DNA of 64,000 nucleotides from Locusta migratoria (Eukaryota; Arthropoda; Insecta; Orthoptera; Acrididae). The notes beneath the pieces were generated by a model, which saw nothing but the letters and a program-made list of their open reading frames with translations, ran no database searches and was not told where the DNA came from. The stretch is taken from assembly GCA_026315105.1 (NCBI GenBank), contig CM048750.1, positions 167,428,549 to 167,492,548 on the forward strand, written 5' to 3'. Each line of letters opens with the position of its first letter. The stretch's first letter is position 1. A program made the translations under genes and the position numbers. Positions 1 through 10,734 of this stretch are shown here, piece after piece.

Positions 1-730
1 ACGCGACACAACGAGACACTACGAGACAGACAAATGGTGCGAAAACTTATGCTGATCGCAAATGTACCTATATCGAATCTGTACCACCTTACCCTATACA
101 GGAAGCGATACCGCACAATAAACTTAGTTTCGGTGTGGGCAGTGGCAGGTTGGACCAAAACTGTTTTGACTTCCCTGAGAAAATCAAATCAGACTGTGCC
201 GCGAGGTAAGGTGTGTTGTTTACGAAACGAAAATTTTTTTCGTTATCGTAGTATTGTGTGTACGGCGTGGGGCGGGCGCAGACACGTGAAAGGAGGCAGG
301 AGTCCCGTGTAGGGCCCAAGGCCGCCTTCAGAAAGTGGCCCGCCACCGCCACTACTGCAGCAGAGGTCATCGCCTGGCCGCGGGCTGCGGGCTGCGGAGG
401 ACCGAAGTTGCGCAATACACGCGTCGGGAAAGTCGCCGGCCGCCCGAGGATGCTGTCCGCGCCACGCCTCTTGCGTCACTGCGAGTTACGCGCCGCTATG
501 TTAATGACGCCGCCGATTATTTGACGCCGCCGCTGCCGCTGTTTGCCCGAGCCGCCAAACGCGCCGGTCTCGTGCCGCCAGCCGACAGTTTTCTTTGCTA
601 ACAGGCCTTCGCCTAGCACCACGCAAAACACGCAACTGTCAACACTTCACTGTGCCACGTGACACAGCAACTGGAGAGTAGTCACAAATACAGTACTCTG
701 CGAAATATTGCGCTCTCCATATCAATACAC
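1..730. other. Unassigned left edge, CpG-rich in the middle
   Basis: No recognisable coding or repeat family. Positions about 250-600 are GC- and CpG-rich, unlike the AT-rich surroundings, and hold several overlapping short open frames (longest about 108 codons) that look like by-products of base composition. It could be the edge of an unmethylated island or a unique exon or promoter region, but nothing seen identifies a product. Confidence 0.4.
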
Positions 731-1075
731 ATGTTGTTGTTGTTGTGGTCTTCAAAATGTCCCAATGTTTGTACAGCTTATGGGACTTAACTACGGGATC
801 ATCAGTCCCTAAGCTTACAAACTACTTATCAACTAGCTTATCCTAAGGACGGCACAAATATCCATGCCCGAGGGGGGATTCGAACCGCCAACCTTAGTGG
901 CCGTGGAGACCGTGACAGAAGCGCCTCAGTCCCCTCAGCCACCGCGGCCGGCTGTTGTGGTCTTCAGTCCGGAGACTGGTTTGATGCAGCTCTCCACAAT
1001 ACCCTATCCTGAGCAAGCCTCTTTAACTCCATATAAGAACGGCAACCTACATTTGTTTGAATCTGCTTACCTAAA
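731..1075 (-). mobile_element. LINE-A (RTE-like) 3' end, split by SINE-1
   Basis: A TTG microsatellite at 732-745 followed by the LINE-A 3' end in antisense, recognised by its match to 20000-20115 and 1330-1440. The SINE-1 at 755-952 interrupts it, and the TTG-tail junction is repeated on both sides of that SINE. Only the 3' untranslated end remains. Confidence 0.8.
755..952 (-). mobile_element. SINE-1 copy with 14-bp TSD
   Basis: tRNA-derived SINE on the minus strand. The class-II tRNA-like head (box A near 925-940, box B TTCGAAC-type near 880-890) is followed on the minus strand by the family tail. The direct repeat TGTTGTGGTCTTCA at 741-754 and 953-966 is a perfect 14-bp TSD inside the LINE-A 3' tail. 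Confidence 0.9.
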
Positions 1076-1093
1076 GGGGGCCAATATAAGGTA

Positions 1094-1310
1094 CTAGCTG
1101 AAAACCCGGCGTTGCCCGGGTATTTATTTATCTATTTATTTCTGCCATTTTTCAGGTATATATTCATTTGTATAAAGGTTTATGTCTGTAAAATCTCTTG
1201 GGAGTACAGTTAGTAGTAAAGAAGTAATACAATAAAACCTGGTGCGTGATGGAACGGCATTTCATGAACTTACTGTTTATGTCCTCATATCTCGTGAACT
1301 ACGTCTCGTG
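1094..1310 (-). mobile_element. Helitron 3'-terminal fragment
   Basis: Antisense copy of the 3' end of the Helitron at 52836-53723. It shows the terminal CTAG preceded about 10 nt upstream by a 6-bp stem hairpin (ACCCGG/CCGGGT with loop CGTTGC), the classic Helitron 3' signature, then matching internal sequence including the motif resembling CATATCTCGTGAAC. It is cut off by the TTG tail of the next LINE-A copy. Non-autonomous, no Rep/helicase coding seen. Confidence 0.75.
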
Positions 1311-2290
1311 TTGTTGTTGTTGTTGTTGTGGTCATCAGGCCGGACAGTGGTTTGATGCAGCTCTCCACAATAGCCTGTCCTGAGCAAGCCTCTTCATCTC
1401 CACATAAGAACGGTAACCTACATCTGTTTGAATCTGCTTACTGTATCCATCTCTTGGTCTTCCTCTGCGGTTTTTACCCCACACACTTCCCTCCAACGTT
1501 AAATTCACAATTCCTTCATGTCTAAGAATGTGTCCTACCAATCGATCCCTTCATTTAGTCAAGGTATGCCAAAAATTCCTTTTCTCCCCAATTCTGTTCA
1601 GTACCTCCTCATTAGTTATGCGATCCACCCACCTAATCTTCAGCATTCTTCGGTAGCACCTCATTTCAAAATCCTCTATCCTCTTCCTGTCCGCACTGTT
1701 TATCGTCCATGTTTCACTCCCATACAAGGCAACACTCCACACAAATGCCTTCAGAAAGGACTTCCTTAGGCTTAAATCAATATTCGATGTTAACAAATTT
1801 CTCTTTTTCAAGAACGCTTTTCTACCCATTGCCATTCTGCATTTTATATCCTCTGTACTGCGACCATCATTTGTTATTTTACTGCACAAGTAACAAAACT
1901 CATCTACCTTCTTTACTGCTTCGTTTCCCAATCTAATTCCTTCAGCATCACCTGATTTTCTTAGACTGCACTCCATTACCCTAGTTTTGCTCTTGTTAAT
2001 GTTCATCTTATATGCACCTTTCAGCACACTGTCCATCCCGTTCAACTGCTCTTCCAGGTCCTTTGCTGTCTCTGACACAATTACTATGTCGTCGGCAAAA
2101 CGCAATGTTTTCTTCACCCTGAACTTTAATTCCTTCTCCAAATTTCTCCTTGCTTTCCATTATAGCTTGCTCAATGTACAAACTGAATAACATTGGAGAA
2201 AGGCTACAACCCTGTCTGACTCCCTTCCCAACCACTGCATCCCTTTCATGCCCATCAACTCTGACAACCGCTATCTGGTTTTTGTACAAG
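1311..2290 (-). mobile_element. LINE-A (RTE-like) 5'-truncated copy, C-terminal RT half
   Basis: The minus strand encodes the C-terminal half of an RTE-like reverse transcriptase in pieces (frames ending at 1335, 1551 and 2008). Visible blocks are GVRQGCSLSPMLFSLYIEQA (RT motif B), the palm residues just before the FADD box, LYGSETWTINSADRKRIEDF and the C-terminal VGHILRHEGIVNL. A frameshift near 2140 separates motif B from motif C. The 3' end at 1311 is a pure TTG microsatellite, that is CAA repeats on the sense strand, typical of RTE elements. 5' truncated at about 2290, where LINE-A homology stops. Confidence 0.85.
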
Positions 2291-2627
2291 TACACATACT
2301 CTCCTGGAAAATGAAAAGAGAACGCCATGAATTTGTCGACGCAGCAGAGGGAAATTTTTATTGACACGTTCTTCAGGATGTATACAGCACACGATCACGC
2401 AGAGCCACAAGTACGTGAGTACAATCAATATAGCGTGTTCAGTGTCAACGTTCGTTCCGTGTGTACCTTCCTTTAGGAGCAATGCAAGCCGCAATTCCCC
2501 CGCTGAGATCGTAGAGATGCCGAATGTAATCTTGCGGAATGGTCTGCTACCTCGTATCTCATTTGGGCCAGATTTCATGTCTGGTCCAAAACATGCTGAA
2601 TGGGGGAGAGATCTGGGGATCGAGTTG
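2291..2627. other. Unassigned
   Basis: No repeat shared within the window and no supported gene. A 105-codon plus-strand frame from 2361 runs into the SINE-1 tail and has no recognisable domain. Confidence 0.4.
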
Positions 2628-2639
2628 GCCAGGGTAGTT

Positions 2640-2829
2640 CAAAAATGTTCAAATATTTGTAAAGTCTATGGGACTTAACTACGGGGTCATTGGTCCCTAA
2701 ACTTACGAACTACTTACAAACTAGGACGGCACAAATATCCATGCCCGAGGGGGGATTCGAACCCCCGACCGTAGTGGCCATGCAGACTCTGACTGGAGCG
2801 CCTCAGTCCCCTCGGCCACCGCGGCCGGC
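2640..2829 (-). mobile_element. SINE-1 copy with 12-bp TSD
   Basis: Full-length SINE-1, tRNA-like head at the high-coordinate end with intact box B. Perfect TSD GCCAGGGTAGTT at 2628-2639 and 2830-2841. Confidence 0.93.
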
Positions 2830-3109
2830 GCCAGGGTAGTTAAGGTACACCTTGAAGAGCACGTTGGGTGGTACGAGTTACGATTGGACGTGCATTGTCC
2901 TACTGGGACAGCCTATCACTTTGTTGCTGCATGATCGGTAGCAAGACGAGTCGAATCAATAGTTCAGTGTACTGTACGTTCAATGTTCCTTAGACGATCA
3001 CCAGAGGAGAACGGCCAATATAGGATATGGCATATGGGTTCCAACACCATGATGGACGATCAGACGTGCCGTTAGGACGTCTTCCGCTCACGCCTCCAGT
3101 GGTGTGAAC

Positions 3110-3640
3110 GGTTATGGCCAAGTCCTCGCGCCGAAAATTCTCCGCGCCTTCCCATATGACATGCCGCCGCTGGGTAATCCACGCCAAGAGTATGTGACTA
3201 TCTGAAGGGGACATCTTGCAGTTAATGAGTAAGGAAGTAGATGGGGCACTTACCACACAGAAGATACGCGGCAATGTTCCCGCCGCTCCTAGTAAACTCC
3301 CACGGCAGCCGCCCTTCACGTTCACGCAAAATTTAAAGGACCAACATTCAAGGTTACCAGAGTTCAAGAAACCATTCTGCATTTTCTGTGAATCTCGCGG
3401 CAATTAGGCACAGGACTGCAAGAAGATCGTATGTGTCAGTGACCCTATAGATAAACTGAAACGAACAAACAGATGTTTTCTTTGTCTTCAGCGTGAGCAT
3501 GTAGCCTCACAATGCAGGAAGAAGGAAAAGACTCGGTGTTGTAAGTGTCGGAAGCTGTATCACAAGTCCATTTTTGATGAAGGAAAGGACTCTGGTGCTC
3601 CTACCGCCCAGGCAAACACTACTTCAGTGTGAAAAATGTT
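3110..3640 (+). pseudogene. BEL/Pao-type gag relic with zinc knuckles
   Basis: This is the nucleocapsid end of a retrotransposon gag, which packages element RNA. The plus strand gives a block at about 3160-3225 (RRWVIHAK, then LSEGDILQLM) typical of BEL/Pao gag. Three cysteine knuckles follow. The first, near 3375-3415, has its histidine replaced by N followed by a TAG stop. The second (CFLCLQREHVASQC, near 3477-3520) is an intact C-x2-C-x4-H-x4-C. The third (CCKC...H...) has lost its last cysteine. An upstream TGA, the internal TAG and a frame change near 3120 show it is dead. No protease/RT or LTR is recognised next to it. Family assignment rests on knuckle spacing and flanking motifs. Confidence 0.6.
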
Positions 3641-3721
3641 GTTTTTATGTAAAGGATCGTGAGCCCCTAGAATTGTGTTGATACAACACTATTTTCATCT
3701 GTGTAGTTTCCCACTAGAGAG

Positions 3722-5225
3722 TTATCATCATCAACATTAGAGGCTGATTATGCCTTTCAGCGTTCAGTCTGGAGCATAGTACCTCTAATAAAATTCCTCC
3801 ATGATCCCCTATTCAATGCTAACATTGATGCCTCGTCTGATGTTACGCCTTTTACTTCATAATCATTCTGCACCGAATCTAAGTACTTTCTTCTTGGTCT
3901 ACCTCGACTCCTCTTACCCTAAGCTGCCGAGCTCATGAGTCTCTTAGGTAACCTTGCTTCTTCCATGCGTGTAACATGACCCCACCATGTCAGTCTGTTC
4001 GCTCTAACTGCTTCATCTATGGTGTTCATTCATAGTTTTTATTTGATTTCCTCATTATGGACACCCTTCTGCCATTGTTCCATTCTTGCTACTTTCATAT
4101 CTGTAACCTCTACTTTATGAATAAGGTAACCGGTATCCATCCAACTTTCATTCCCATACAACAAAGTGGGTCGAAAGATAGAGTGGTGCACTGCTAACTT
4201 AGTCTTGGTACTTACTTCCTTCTTGCAGAAGAGAGTAGACCTTAGTTGAGAACTCACTGCATTAGCTTTGCTGCATCTCGATTCCAGTTCTTTCACTATG
4301 TTTCCAAGTACTTGAAACTGTCTACCTGTTCTAACTTTGTTCCTCCTATTTGGCACTCAATCTGTCTCTTTCCCACAGACATTACTTTCGTTTTGGAGAT
4401 GCTGATCTTCATATCATAATCCTTGCACCTCTGATCGAGCTCTGAAATATTAGTTTGCAACCTTTCTATCGAATCTGCCATTACAACTAAGTCATCCGCA
4501 TATGCCAGACTGCTTATTCTGTTTTGACCTATTTTAAACCCGCCCTGCCAGTCTACTGTTTTCAACATATGATCCATTAATAGTATGAACAACAGTGGTG
4601 ACAGATTACAGCCTTGTCTTACCCCTGAAACTACCCTGAACCATGAGCTTAATTTGCCACCTACACTAACTGCTGCCTGACAGTCTACGTAAAGCCCTTC
4701 AATTGACTGCAAAAGTTTGCCTCCTATACCATAATCTTGTAGAACTGACATTAGCTTCCTCCTAGGAACACGGTCATAAGCCTTTTCTAGATCTATGAAA
4801 CATAGATACAATTCCCTGTTTCACTCATAGCAGTTTTCCATTACCTGCCGTAAGCTAAACATCTGGTCCTGACAGCCTCTAAGAAGCCTAAACCCACACT
4901 GATTTTCATCTAACTTGTCCTCAGTGAATATTCGCACTCTCATTTCAACAATACCTGAGAATATTTTGCCTACAACGCTAATTAAAAAGATACCTCGATA
5001 GTAGTTACAATCTTTTCTGTTTCCATGTTTGAAAATTGGCGTGATTACCGCTTTCGTCCAGTCAGACGGAACCTGTCCCGATTCCCATGCCTTCTCAATT
5101 ATCCTGTGTAACCATTTGAGTCCTGATATTCCACTGTATTTGACGAGTTCCGGCTTAATTTCATCCACCCCAGCCGCTTTATCGCTCTGTTATCTACTGA
5201 ACATTTTCTCCACTTCCTCAAATGT
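3722..5225 (-). mobile_element. LINE-B non-LTR retrotransposon, RT and 3' end
   Basis: The minus strand encodes a reverse transcriptase in three frames (5168-4821, 4811-4296, 4356-4039). Blocks in order are SDWTKAVITPIFKHGNR, NQCGFRLLRGCQDQMFSLRQ, LEKAYDRVPRRKLM (motif A aspartate), GVRQGCNLSPLLFILLMDHM (motif B) and YADDLVVMADS (catalytic YADD). The C-terminal part includes LLYGNESW. A stop at about 4812-4820 and a frame change near 4300 break it. The 3' end near 3722 has a short ATC repeat on the plus strand. No endonuclease domain remains, so it is 5' truncated. The clade is RTE/CR1-like but unresolved. Confidence 0.8.
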
Positions 5226-5730
5226 CAGTATCATGCTGGCAACAATCAGAGCAAAATGCCACTAGACAGTGCCACATCAAATTCAAATTGCTCGTCTAAT
5301 ACAGAAAATTTAACAATGTACCTTGAATGTGTTCTCTCTCATCTTTCCTGCCACCTCCTTTAATACTGCTCATTTGTCCTGGGTCGTACTTCATACACGA
5401 CAATGAGAAGTAGAATGTCCGCTCACCTACAGTCAACTGGATAATCTTTGACAATTATTTTAGTTCAGTCACCGACACTGTGCATATCACCACAGTTACG
5501 TCAACATTTCGTCGTTCACCCGTTGGCACCAATCCCGACGAGTGAAAGTGTCGCCTATTATGAGTTTATATCTCAAACGCTTAGCATGCAGGCCAACATT
5601 GACCAACTCTTAAATATGACCCCGTCACACTTGCACACTACTGACGGCTTATGCCTGTCACGATGTCCTGCTGGTGTTTAATATGATTCGTCAGTCTATC
5701 GCACACCGGACGAGACAGGATGCTCAGTTC
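5226..5730. other. Unassigned
   Basis: No repeat or gene recognised. A 77-codon plus-strand frame (5448-5681) has no familiar motif and is probably chance. Confidence 0.4.
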
Positions 5731-6180
5731 ACTAATTATTAACTACCGACCGAATATTCGGCTTCGGTTATGGCCAGTTTTGACCAAAATATTGTTTTCG
5801 ACCTGAAATCAGGCAAATATTCGGTTTATCTGAATTGACGGTGTGCCGTTTAACTGCTAGGAGTGTCGCCTCCCGAGTAAAAATTGTGGCTATTTTGTTA
5901 TTAAGCACAATAGAACGCAATCGTGTCTTATAGTGACAATTTTATTTAATCCTTACTTTACGTAATGGAACGGGTTATCGTATTGTTATGCTGTAAAGTT
6001 GTATTAATAAGATTCCTTGAAAGCGAGAACTTTTTTTAAATAAATGATATGGGTTTAGGAAACATTGATCATGTGGTACACGCCTTTTTCCTGTTTAGTT
6101 TGCGTAAATTTATACTGACAACAATCATACTGTTAATCGGAACTGTGCTTTATTTGTCTAAATACTTTCCGCAGTACTGA

Positions 6181-6360
6181 TTGAAGCAGCTATATATTCA
6201 GGAACGCCAAAAAGGAGACATGAAATATTGTTTGTCAATTGCAAAAAACGGAACCGCTGTCAATAACAAAATCGTAAAGGCTACTTATGGAAGCAAACAA
6301 ATGAATACTTCTGCGTATTTCTATTGTGGTACTCATGTAGTGAGGCTCTGGCATATCTTA
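6181..6360 (+). pseudogene. Possible hAT BED zinc-finger remnant
   Basis: The plus-strand frame reads a segment with a cysteine (KYCLS), a variable stretch (KNGTAVNNKIVKATYGS) and NTSAYFYCGTHV, which resembles the N-x-S-x-L-xx-H-L-xx-H end of BED fingers of hAT transposases. One cysteine of the expected pair and one histidine are missing. The mariner insertion follows immediately. Weak call. Confidence 0.3.
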
Positions 6361-6367
6361 GTACATA

Positions 6368-7309
6368 CAGGGTGTCCAGAAAAGGACTCCCTGAATTCAA
6401 AATTAAATATCTCGAAAACAAAGAACGATAGAGGAATGAAGTAAACGGTATGTTTATTGTGAACGCTGTAAGAAGTTTATACAGCAGTTTGAAACAATAG
6501 TTACAAAAGCTGCTAAAAGATGGCGCTGTAATCGTCATACGTAATGCCTAGTATAAATAGGGATCCGAAGCCCAGAGTGATCAGTTCCACTATTGAAACG
6601 TGAAAGGTGGTTAGCGTACCGAAGGAAGAGATTAAAACGATGTACTACATTGAACAACGCGTTTTTCTGGTGCTAGAGTACCACAGGTTAGAAGAGAGTC
6701 CTACGGCAACAAGGCGAAGTTTTCAAGCACGATTTAATGTTCCAAAAGGACCCGATGCGAAAACCATTCCTACGCTCTTCGCAAAATTCCAACGAACAGG
6801 CAGCGTAACTGAAGATCTAGTGGGGCATATTGGCCGCAAGCAAACCGTAGTTACGCCTGAAAATATCGCCACAGTTTCTGGAATTATTCAGCGAAATCCA
6901 ATGTCATCCGACCGTAGAATTGCATCTGAGACTGGTTTGAAGCGTTCCAGTACGCAGAAAATACTGAGAAAGAACCTACACATGTTTCCATTCAAAATTC
7001 AAACGCACCAGGCTATACCCATACGAGCTGTGCAACAAAGGGTTGCATTTGCTAATCAAATGCTCACAATGATTGATAGTGAAGGATTTGATGTTGGCTG
7101 CATCTGGTTTACAGATGAAGCACACTTCCACCTGAATTGATACGTGAATAAGCAGAACTGGCGATTTTGGGGTCCCGAAAAGCCATATTGGTGTGTATAA
7201 ACTTCTTACAGCTTTCACAATAAACATACCGTTTACTGCATTCCTCTATCGATCTTTATTTTCGAGATATTTAATTTTGAAATCAGGGAGCCCTTTTCTG
7301 GACACCCTG
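6368..7309 (+). mobile_element. Mariner/Tc1-superfamily element with about 110-bp TIRs
   Basis: Begins CAGGGTGTCC and ends GGACACCCTG, flanked by TA at 6366-6367 and 7310-7311. The TIRs extend about 110 bp: 6368-6477 matches the reverse complement of 7200-7309 with few changes. The 942-bp body encodes the N-terminal part of a transposase and then jumps to the right TIR, so it is an internally deleted, non-autonomous copy. It sits inside the hAT-like element. Confidence 0.9.
6640..7140 (+). pseudogene. Mariner-like transposase, C-terminally deleted
   Basis: DNA-binding and first catalytic part of a DDE transposase that cuts and pastes the element at TA sites. I start at the ATG at 6640 rather than the upstream GTG. 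Residues about 1-45 form the helix-turn-helix typical of this group (YYIEQRVFLVLEYHRL). A second helix-turn-helix follows (TVSGIIQRNPMSSDRRIASE). The first catalytic aspartate lies in WFTDEAHFHLN. A TGA at 7138-7140 replaces the usual glycine. Beyond it YVNKQNWRFWG continues the family, then coding stops at the right TIR. The second and third acidic residues are absent, so no active enzyme is made. Confidence 0.85.
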
Positions 7310-7351
7310 TATTTGGAATGTTTGTTGTGTACCTAACAACTACAAACTATC

Positions 7352-7540
7352 GCCGGCCGCGGTGGCCGAGGGGACTGAGGCGCTCCAGTCACGGTCTGCA
7401 CGGCCACTACGGTCGGGGGTTCGAATCCCCCCTCGGGTATGGATATTTGTGCCGTCCTTAGTGTTAGCTAGTTCATAAGTAGTTTGTAAGTTTAGGGACT
7501 GATGTCCCCGTAGTTCAGTCCAATAATTTCTACAAACAAC
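7352..7540 (+). mobile_element. SINE-1 copy
   Basis: Full-length copy with tRNA-like head (GGTGGCCGAGG box A region, GGTTCGAATCC box B) and family tail. Inserted in the right part of the hAT-like element. No clean TSD, although ACAAAC-containing sequence flanks both sides. Confidence 0.9.
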
Positions 7541-8325
7541 AACAAACGAATGTACCCGCAGTTGTTGTTTTGTATTATGACACTGGTATTTATGGGAAAC
7601 TCGTGATTCCGAGACTCGGAATATCGAAACTCTATCACAACGAGGAGAAAAGAGTCCAATTTGGAAGTACTTTAATAAAAGTACCGTTGATTTGTCTAAA
7701 ACTGTTCGCCTACCATGTCAACGGACTCCTGATTAAGCTTACAGAAACACACAATCAAGAAGGCTTAGTAGAGGGTGGCGAACTTGAAAAATGTGGAAAA
7801 CTAATTTGTGGTGTAACGTAAAAAAATAACAGAAATTTTAACTTAATTACGCAAGTTTCGGTTGCGGTTTTGACCACAAATCATGTTTCGGTCGTATTCT
7901 ACTAATTATTGATCGTAATTACATCCGTAGTATCTAATCCCTACGCCTGAATGTATCAGGGGTAAAATGCAGGAAAAATACCTTATACAACACGTACAGA
8001 AACCAGACAGTTATTACGCCTATTACAGTTCACGTGCATGAAAGGGAAGCAGAAGTTTGGAAGGAAGTAGCAAAAGGTTGTACCATTTTACTGATATTAT
8101 TTAAACTTAGTATTGGGAAAGCTGTGATCGAAAGGGAGAAGAAATTTGGAAACGAAATTAAAGTTCAGGGATAAGAAATAATTTGCAGTTTGCCGATGCC
8201 ATTGTAATACTGTTGCAGTAATCAAAGAATGTGGAAGAGTAATTGGACAGCGTATTGAAAAGAGGTTATAAGACGAACATTAACAAGAGCAAAACAAGGG
8301 TAATGGTATGTAGTCGAATTAAATT

Positions 8326-8521
8326 GCCGGCCGCGATGGCCGAGCGGACTGTGGCGCGCCAGTTACAGTCTGCACGGCCGCTACGGTCGGGGGTTCGAAT
8401 CCCCTCTCGGGCAGGGATGTTTGTGTCGTCTTTAGTATAACGTAGTTCGTAAGTAGTTTGTAAGTTTAGGGGCTGATGACCCCGCAGTTAAGTCACTTAA
8501 GCTTAACAAACATTTGAACAT
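8326..8521 (+). mobile_element. SINE-1 copy
   Basis: Full-length, intact box B. Inserted in the LINE-A fragment. Flanks share an imperfect AATTAAATT/AATTAATT repeat, a probable decayed TSD. Confidence 0.88.
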
Positions 8522-8858
8522 TTTAATTAATTCATGCGAGGGAAAAGTAGTAGTCGTGATTTGTTACTTTAACAATAAAATATATTACGAGGGCCGAAGT
8601 AGAAGAGATACACGAAAGCAGAATGGCTACGGAAGAATAGAATTTCCGAAGGAGAGAAATTTTTTGACATCGACTATTTATTTGGCTGTTGAGCAGTTTT
8701 ATCTGAAGGAGTTGCCCTGTACTGCAGTCTTGAACGGGAGTGAAACCAGTATGATAAGCAGTTCATACTTGAAATGTGGTGCTGCAGAAAAATGGTTAAG
8801 ATTCCGCAGATGATGGATATATGTGTGGCTCGCGCAACTAATTACGCGGTACTGAACA

Positions 8859-9055
8859 GCCGGCCGCGGTGGCCGAGGGGACTGAGGCGCTCCAGTCACG
8901 ATCTGCACGGCCACTACGGTCGGGGGTTCGAATCACCTCTCGGGCATGGATATTTGTGCCGTCCTTAGTATTAGCTAGTTCATAAGTAGTTTGTAAGCTT
9001 AGGGACTGATGACCCCGTAGTTAAGTCTCATACGTTCTACAAACATTTGAAGATT
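8859..9055 (+). mobile_element. SINE-1 copy
   Basis: Full-length head and tail, box B GGTTCGAATC intact. No clear TSD. Second SINE in the same LINE-A copy. Confidence 0.88.
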
Positions 9056-9234
9056 TTGAGTTGGTTTATGTTCTAGGAGGCGATCCAATTATGATATTGT
9101 AGAAAGTTTGCTATTGTCGCTCACTGTGATAATTATGTTTTATTATAATGACATAGTGCACCTATGCACTGTAAATTATGTTATTGACATTACAAGATTA
9201 TGGCCTTGTAAAATGATTTTATTGGACCAGGTGA

Positions 9235-9315
9235 TGCTGATATAGTTCAGCGAAACCGGTCGTCTTAAATAAAAATTGATGATCAGCGATCTTGGTTTTA
9301 TAATCTTTCTACAAT
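9235..9315 (+). repeat. Fragment related to the GAAACCGG foldback family
   Basis: Contains CAGCGAAACCGGTCG followed by an AT-rich run and AGCGATCTTGG. Both motifs, in the opposite order on the plus strand, recur in the arms of the inverted-repeat element at 15305-16627. Only a short arm fragment is visible. Confidence 0.45.
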
Positions 9316-9468
9316 TTGAACATTTGGTATTGAACAGAATTTTGGAGAACAAAAACCTATGGCATATCTTGACTAAAAGAAGGTATCGATTTGTGGGACA
9401 CATTCTAAGGCAACATGAAATCATCACTTTAGCATTGGATGGGTAAGGGGGGGGGGGGGAAATCACAG

Positions 9469-9669
9469 GCCGGCCGCGGTGGCCAAGGGGACTGAGGCGC
9501 TCCAGTCACGGTCTGCACGGCCACTACGGTCGGGGGTTCGAATCCCCCCTCGGGCATGGATATTTGTGCCGTCCTTAGTCTTAGCTAGTTCATAAGTAGT
9601 TTGTAAGCTTAGGGACTGATGACTCCGTAGTTAAGTCCCATAAGTTCTACAAACATTTGAACATTTTTG
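9469..9669 (+). mobile_element. SINE-1 copy with 10-bp TSD
   Basis: Full-length. Perfect TSD GAAATCACAG at 9459-9468 and 9670-9679. A poly-G run at 9447-9459 lies just upstream in the LINE-A target. Confidence 0.92.
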
Positions 9670-9815
9670 GAAATCACAGACGGAGACCGGGAGACAGATA
9701 CAGTAAGAAGGTTCAAAGGGATGTTGCAGCTCTTATTCAAAGATGGCTTGCATAGTACAGGGTAGCGTAGAGAGCTGCATAAACCCAGTATTTGGACTAA
9801 AGATCACAACAATCA

Positions 9816-10700
9816 CGTTATCATATGATAGAAAAAGAGTGGCGCAGATTTTGATGATATTATTATACAGGGCGTTTGAAATGTCGAACCCGTCAGTGGC
9901 TACACTGCTTTTTTACTTCTGTATTGTTTTCTGCTAACAGAAGTAGTCGAGTTAAAATTGTATCTGTTACTGTAGACGACGTCGGGTATTAGGATCCAAC
10001 TGCGCGCGCCATGGACGATCGATAACGTATCTAACCTTTGACTTAGTGTCGACCTATGCCTTGCATCAGCTGATAACTGTGTGACATAGTATACAAGTTG
10101 TGCAAATGTTTTAACAGAAAAAATAGTTTTGCTTGGAAACTTTTAGGACAACTTAAAATATTGTATTATAAATCTGTTATAATCATCTAATAAAGCAAAG
10201 TCCATCTAGGTACTCAATAATATAATGACGATAGTTTGTAACACTTCATTATATTGTTATAATTAGTTTTTCATCGTGTGTTTTATAGACTAGCTATACA
10301 CCAGTGCTTCCCAATAGAAGGCAAAGATACACTTCTGCATATCATCGCTTTTTTACCCTTAATTGTTTTTTGAAACCCTCAGAAGGGGCAGGTTGGCAGC
10401 CGAGAGTATACAGAAATGGGAATAGAAGATTTAAAATAGTAATAACAGGTGACAATAAATGAAGAATTTAAAAATAGACACGGTGAGATAAATGGGTGGA
10501 ATGACAATGATTGTGAAAAGGATGAAAAAATTTACATATTTAGAATTTTAAAAAACCACAGTGGAAAAAGGTTGATGTTGAAGAAACGGAACGATGACGA
10601 CGAGACGAAGAGATACATTTAAAACACATGGCAACTCTATGTTCTGTCTGTGCAGCGGTTGCTGATGTCTTAAAACACACGTACACTCGAATCACTAAGT
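9816..10700. other. Unassigned AT-rich stretch
   Basis: No supported gene or window-shared repeat. Short frames only. Confidence 0.4.
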
Positions 10701-10734
10701 CACTGCACACTTAAATCACTGACACAGAATTAAA

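Larger units (their letters stand above)
5741..7900 (+). mobile_element. hAT-like element, host of a mariner and a SINE-1
   Basis: A 10-bp direct repeat ACTAATTATT lies at 5731-5740 and 7901-7910, consistent with an 8-bp hAT TSD plus chance identity. Just inside, both ends carry CGACCGAA-type motifs in inverted orientation (5748-5755 forward; 7888-7895 reverse), and a roughly 40-bp block around TTTTGACC is present near both ends (5766-5815 and 7856-7892). A possible BED-type zinc-finger remnant lies at 6181-6360. The mariner at 6368-7309 and SINE-1 at 7352-7540 inserted later. The hAT assignment is moderate: TIRs are short and degenerate. Confidence 0.5.
8115..9815 (+). mobile_element. LINE-A copy, decayed, split by three SINE-1
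   Basis: Plus-strand pieces are collinear with LINE-A. 8115-8325 covers the region around GEGIKVQGE through NINKSKTRVM. 8522-8858 covers KAFVWSVALYGSET-like sequence. 9315-9468 covers LTKRRYRFVGHILRQ. 9670-9815 covers the last residues and the 3' end near 9790 (GCTGCATAAACCCAG). All frames are broken. Three SINE-1 copies and an AT-rich stretch at 9056-9310 lie between the pieces. Confidence 0.8.
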
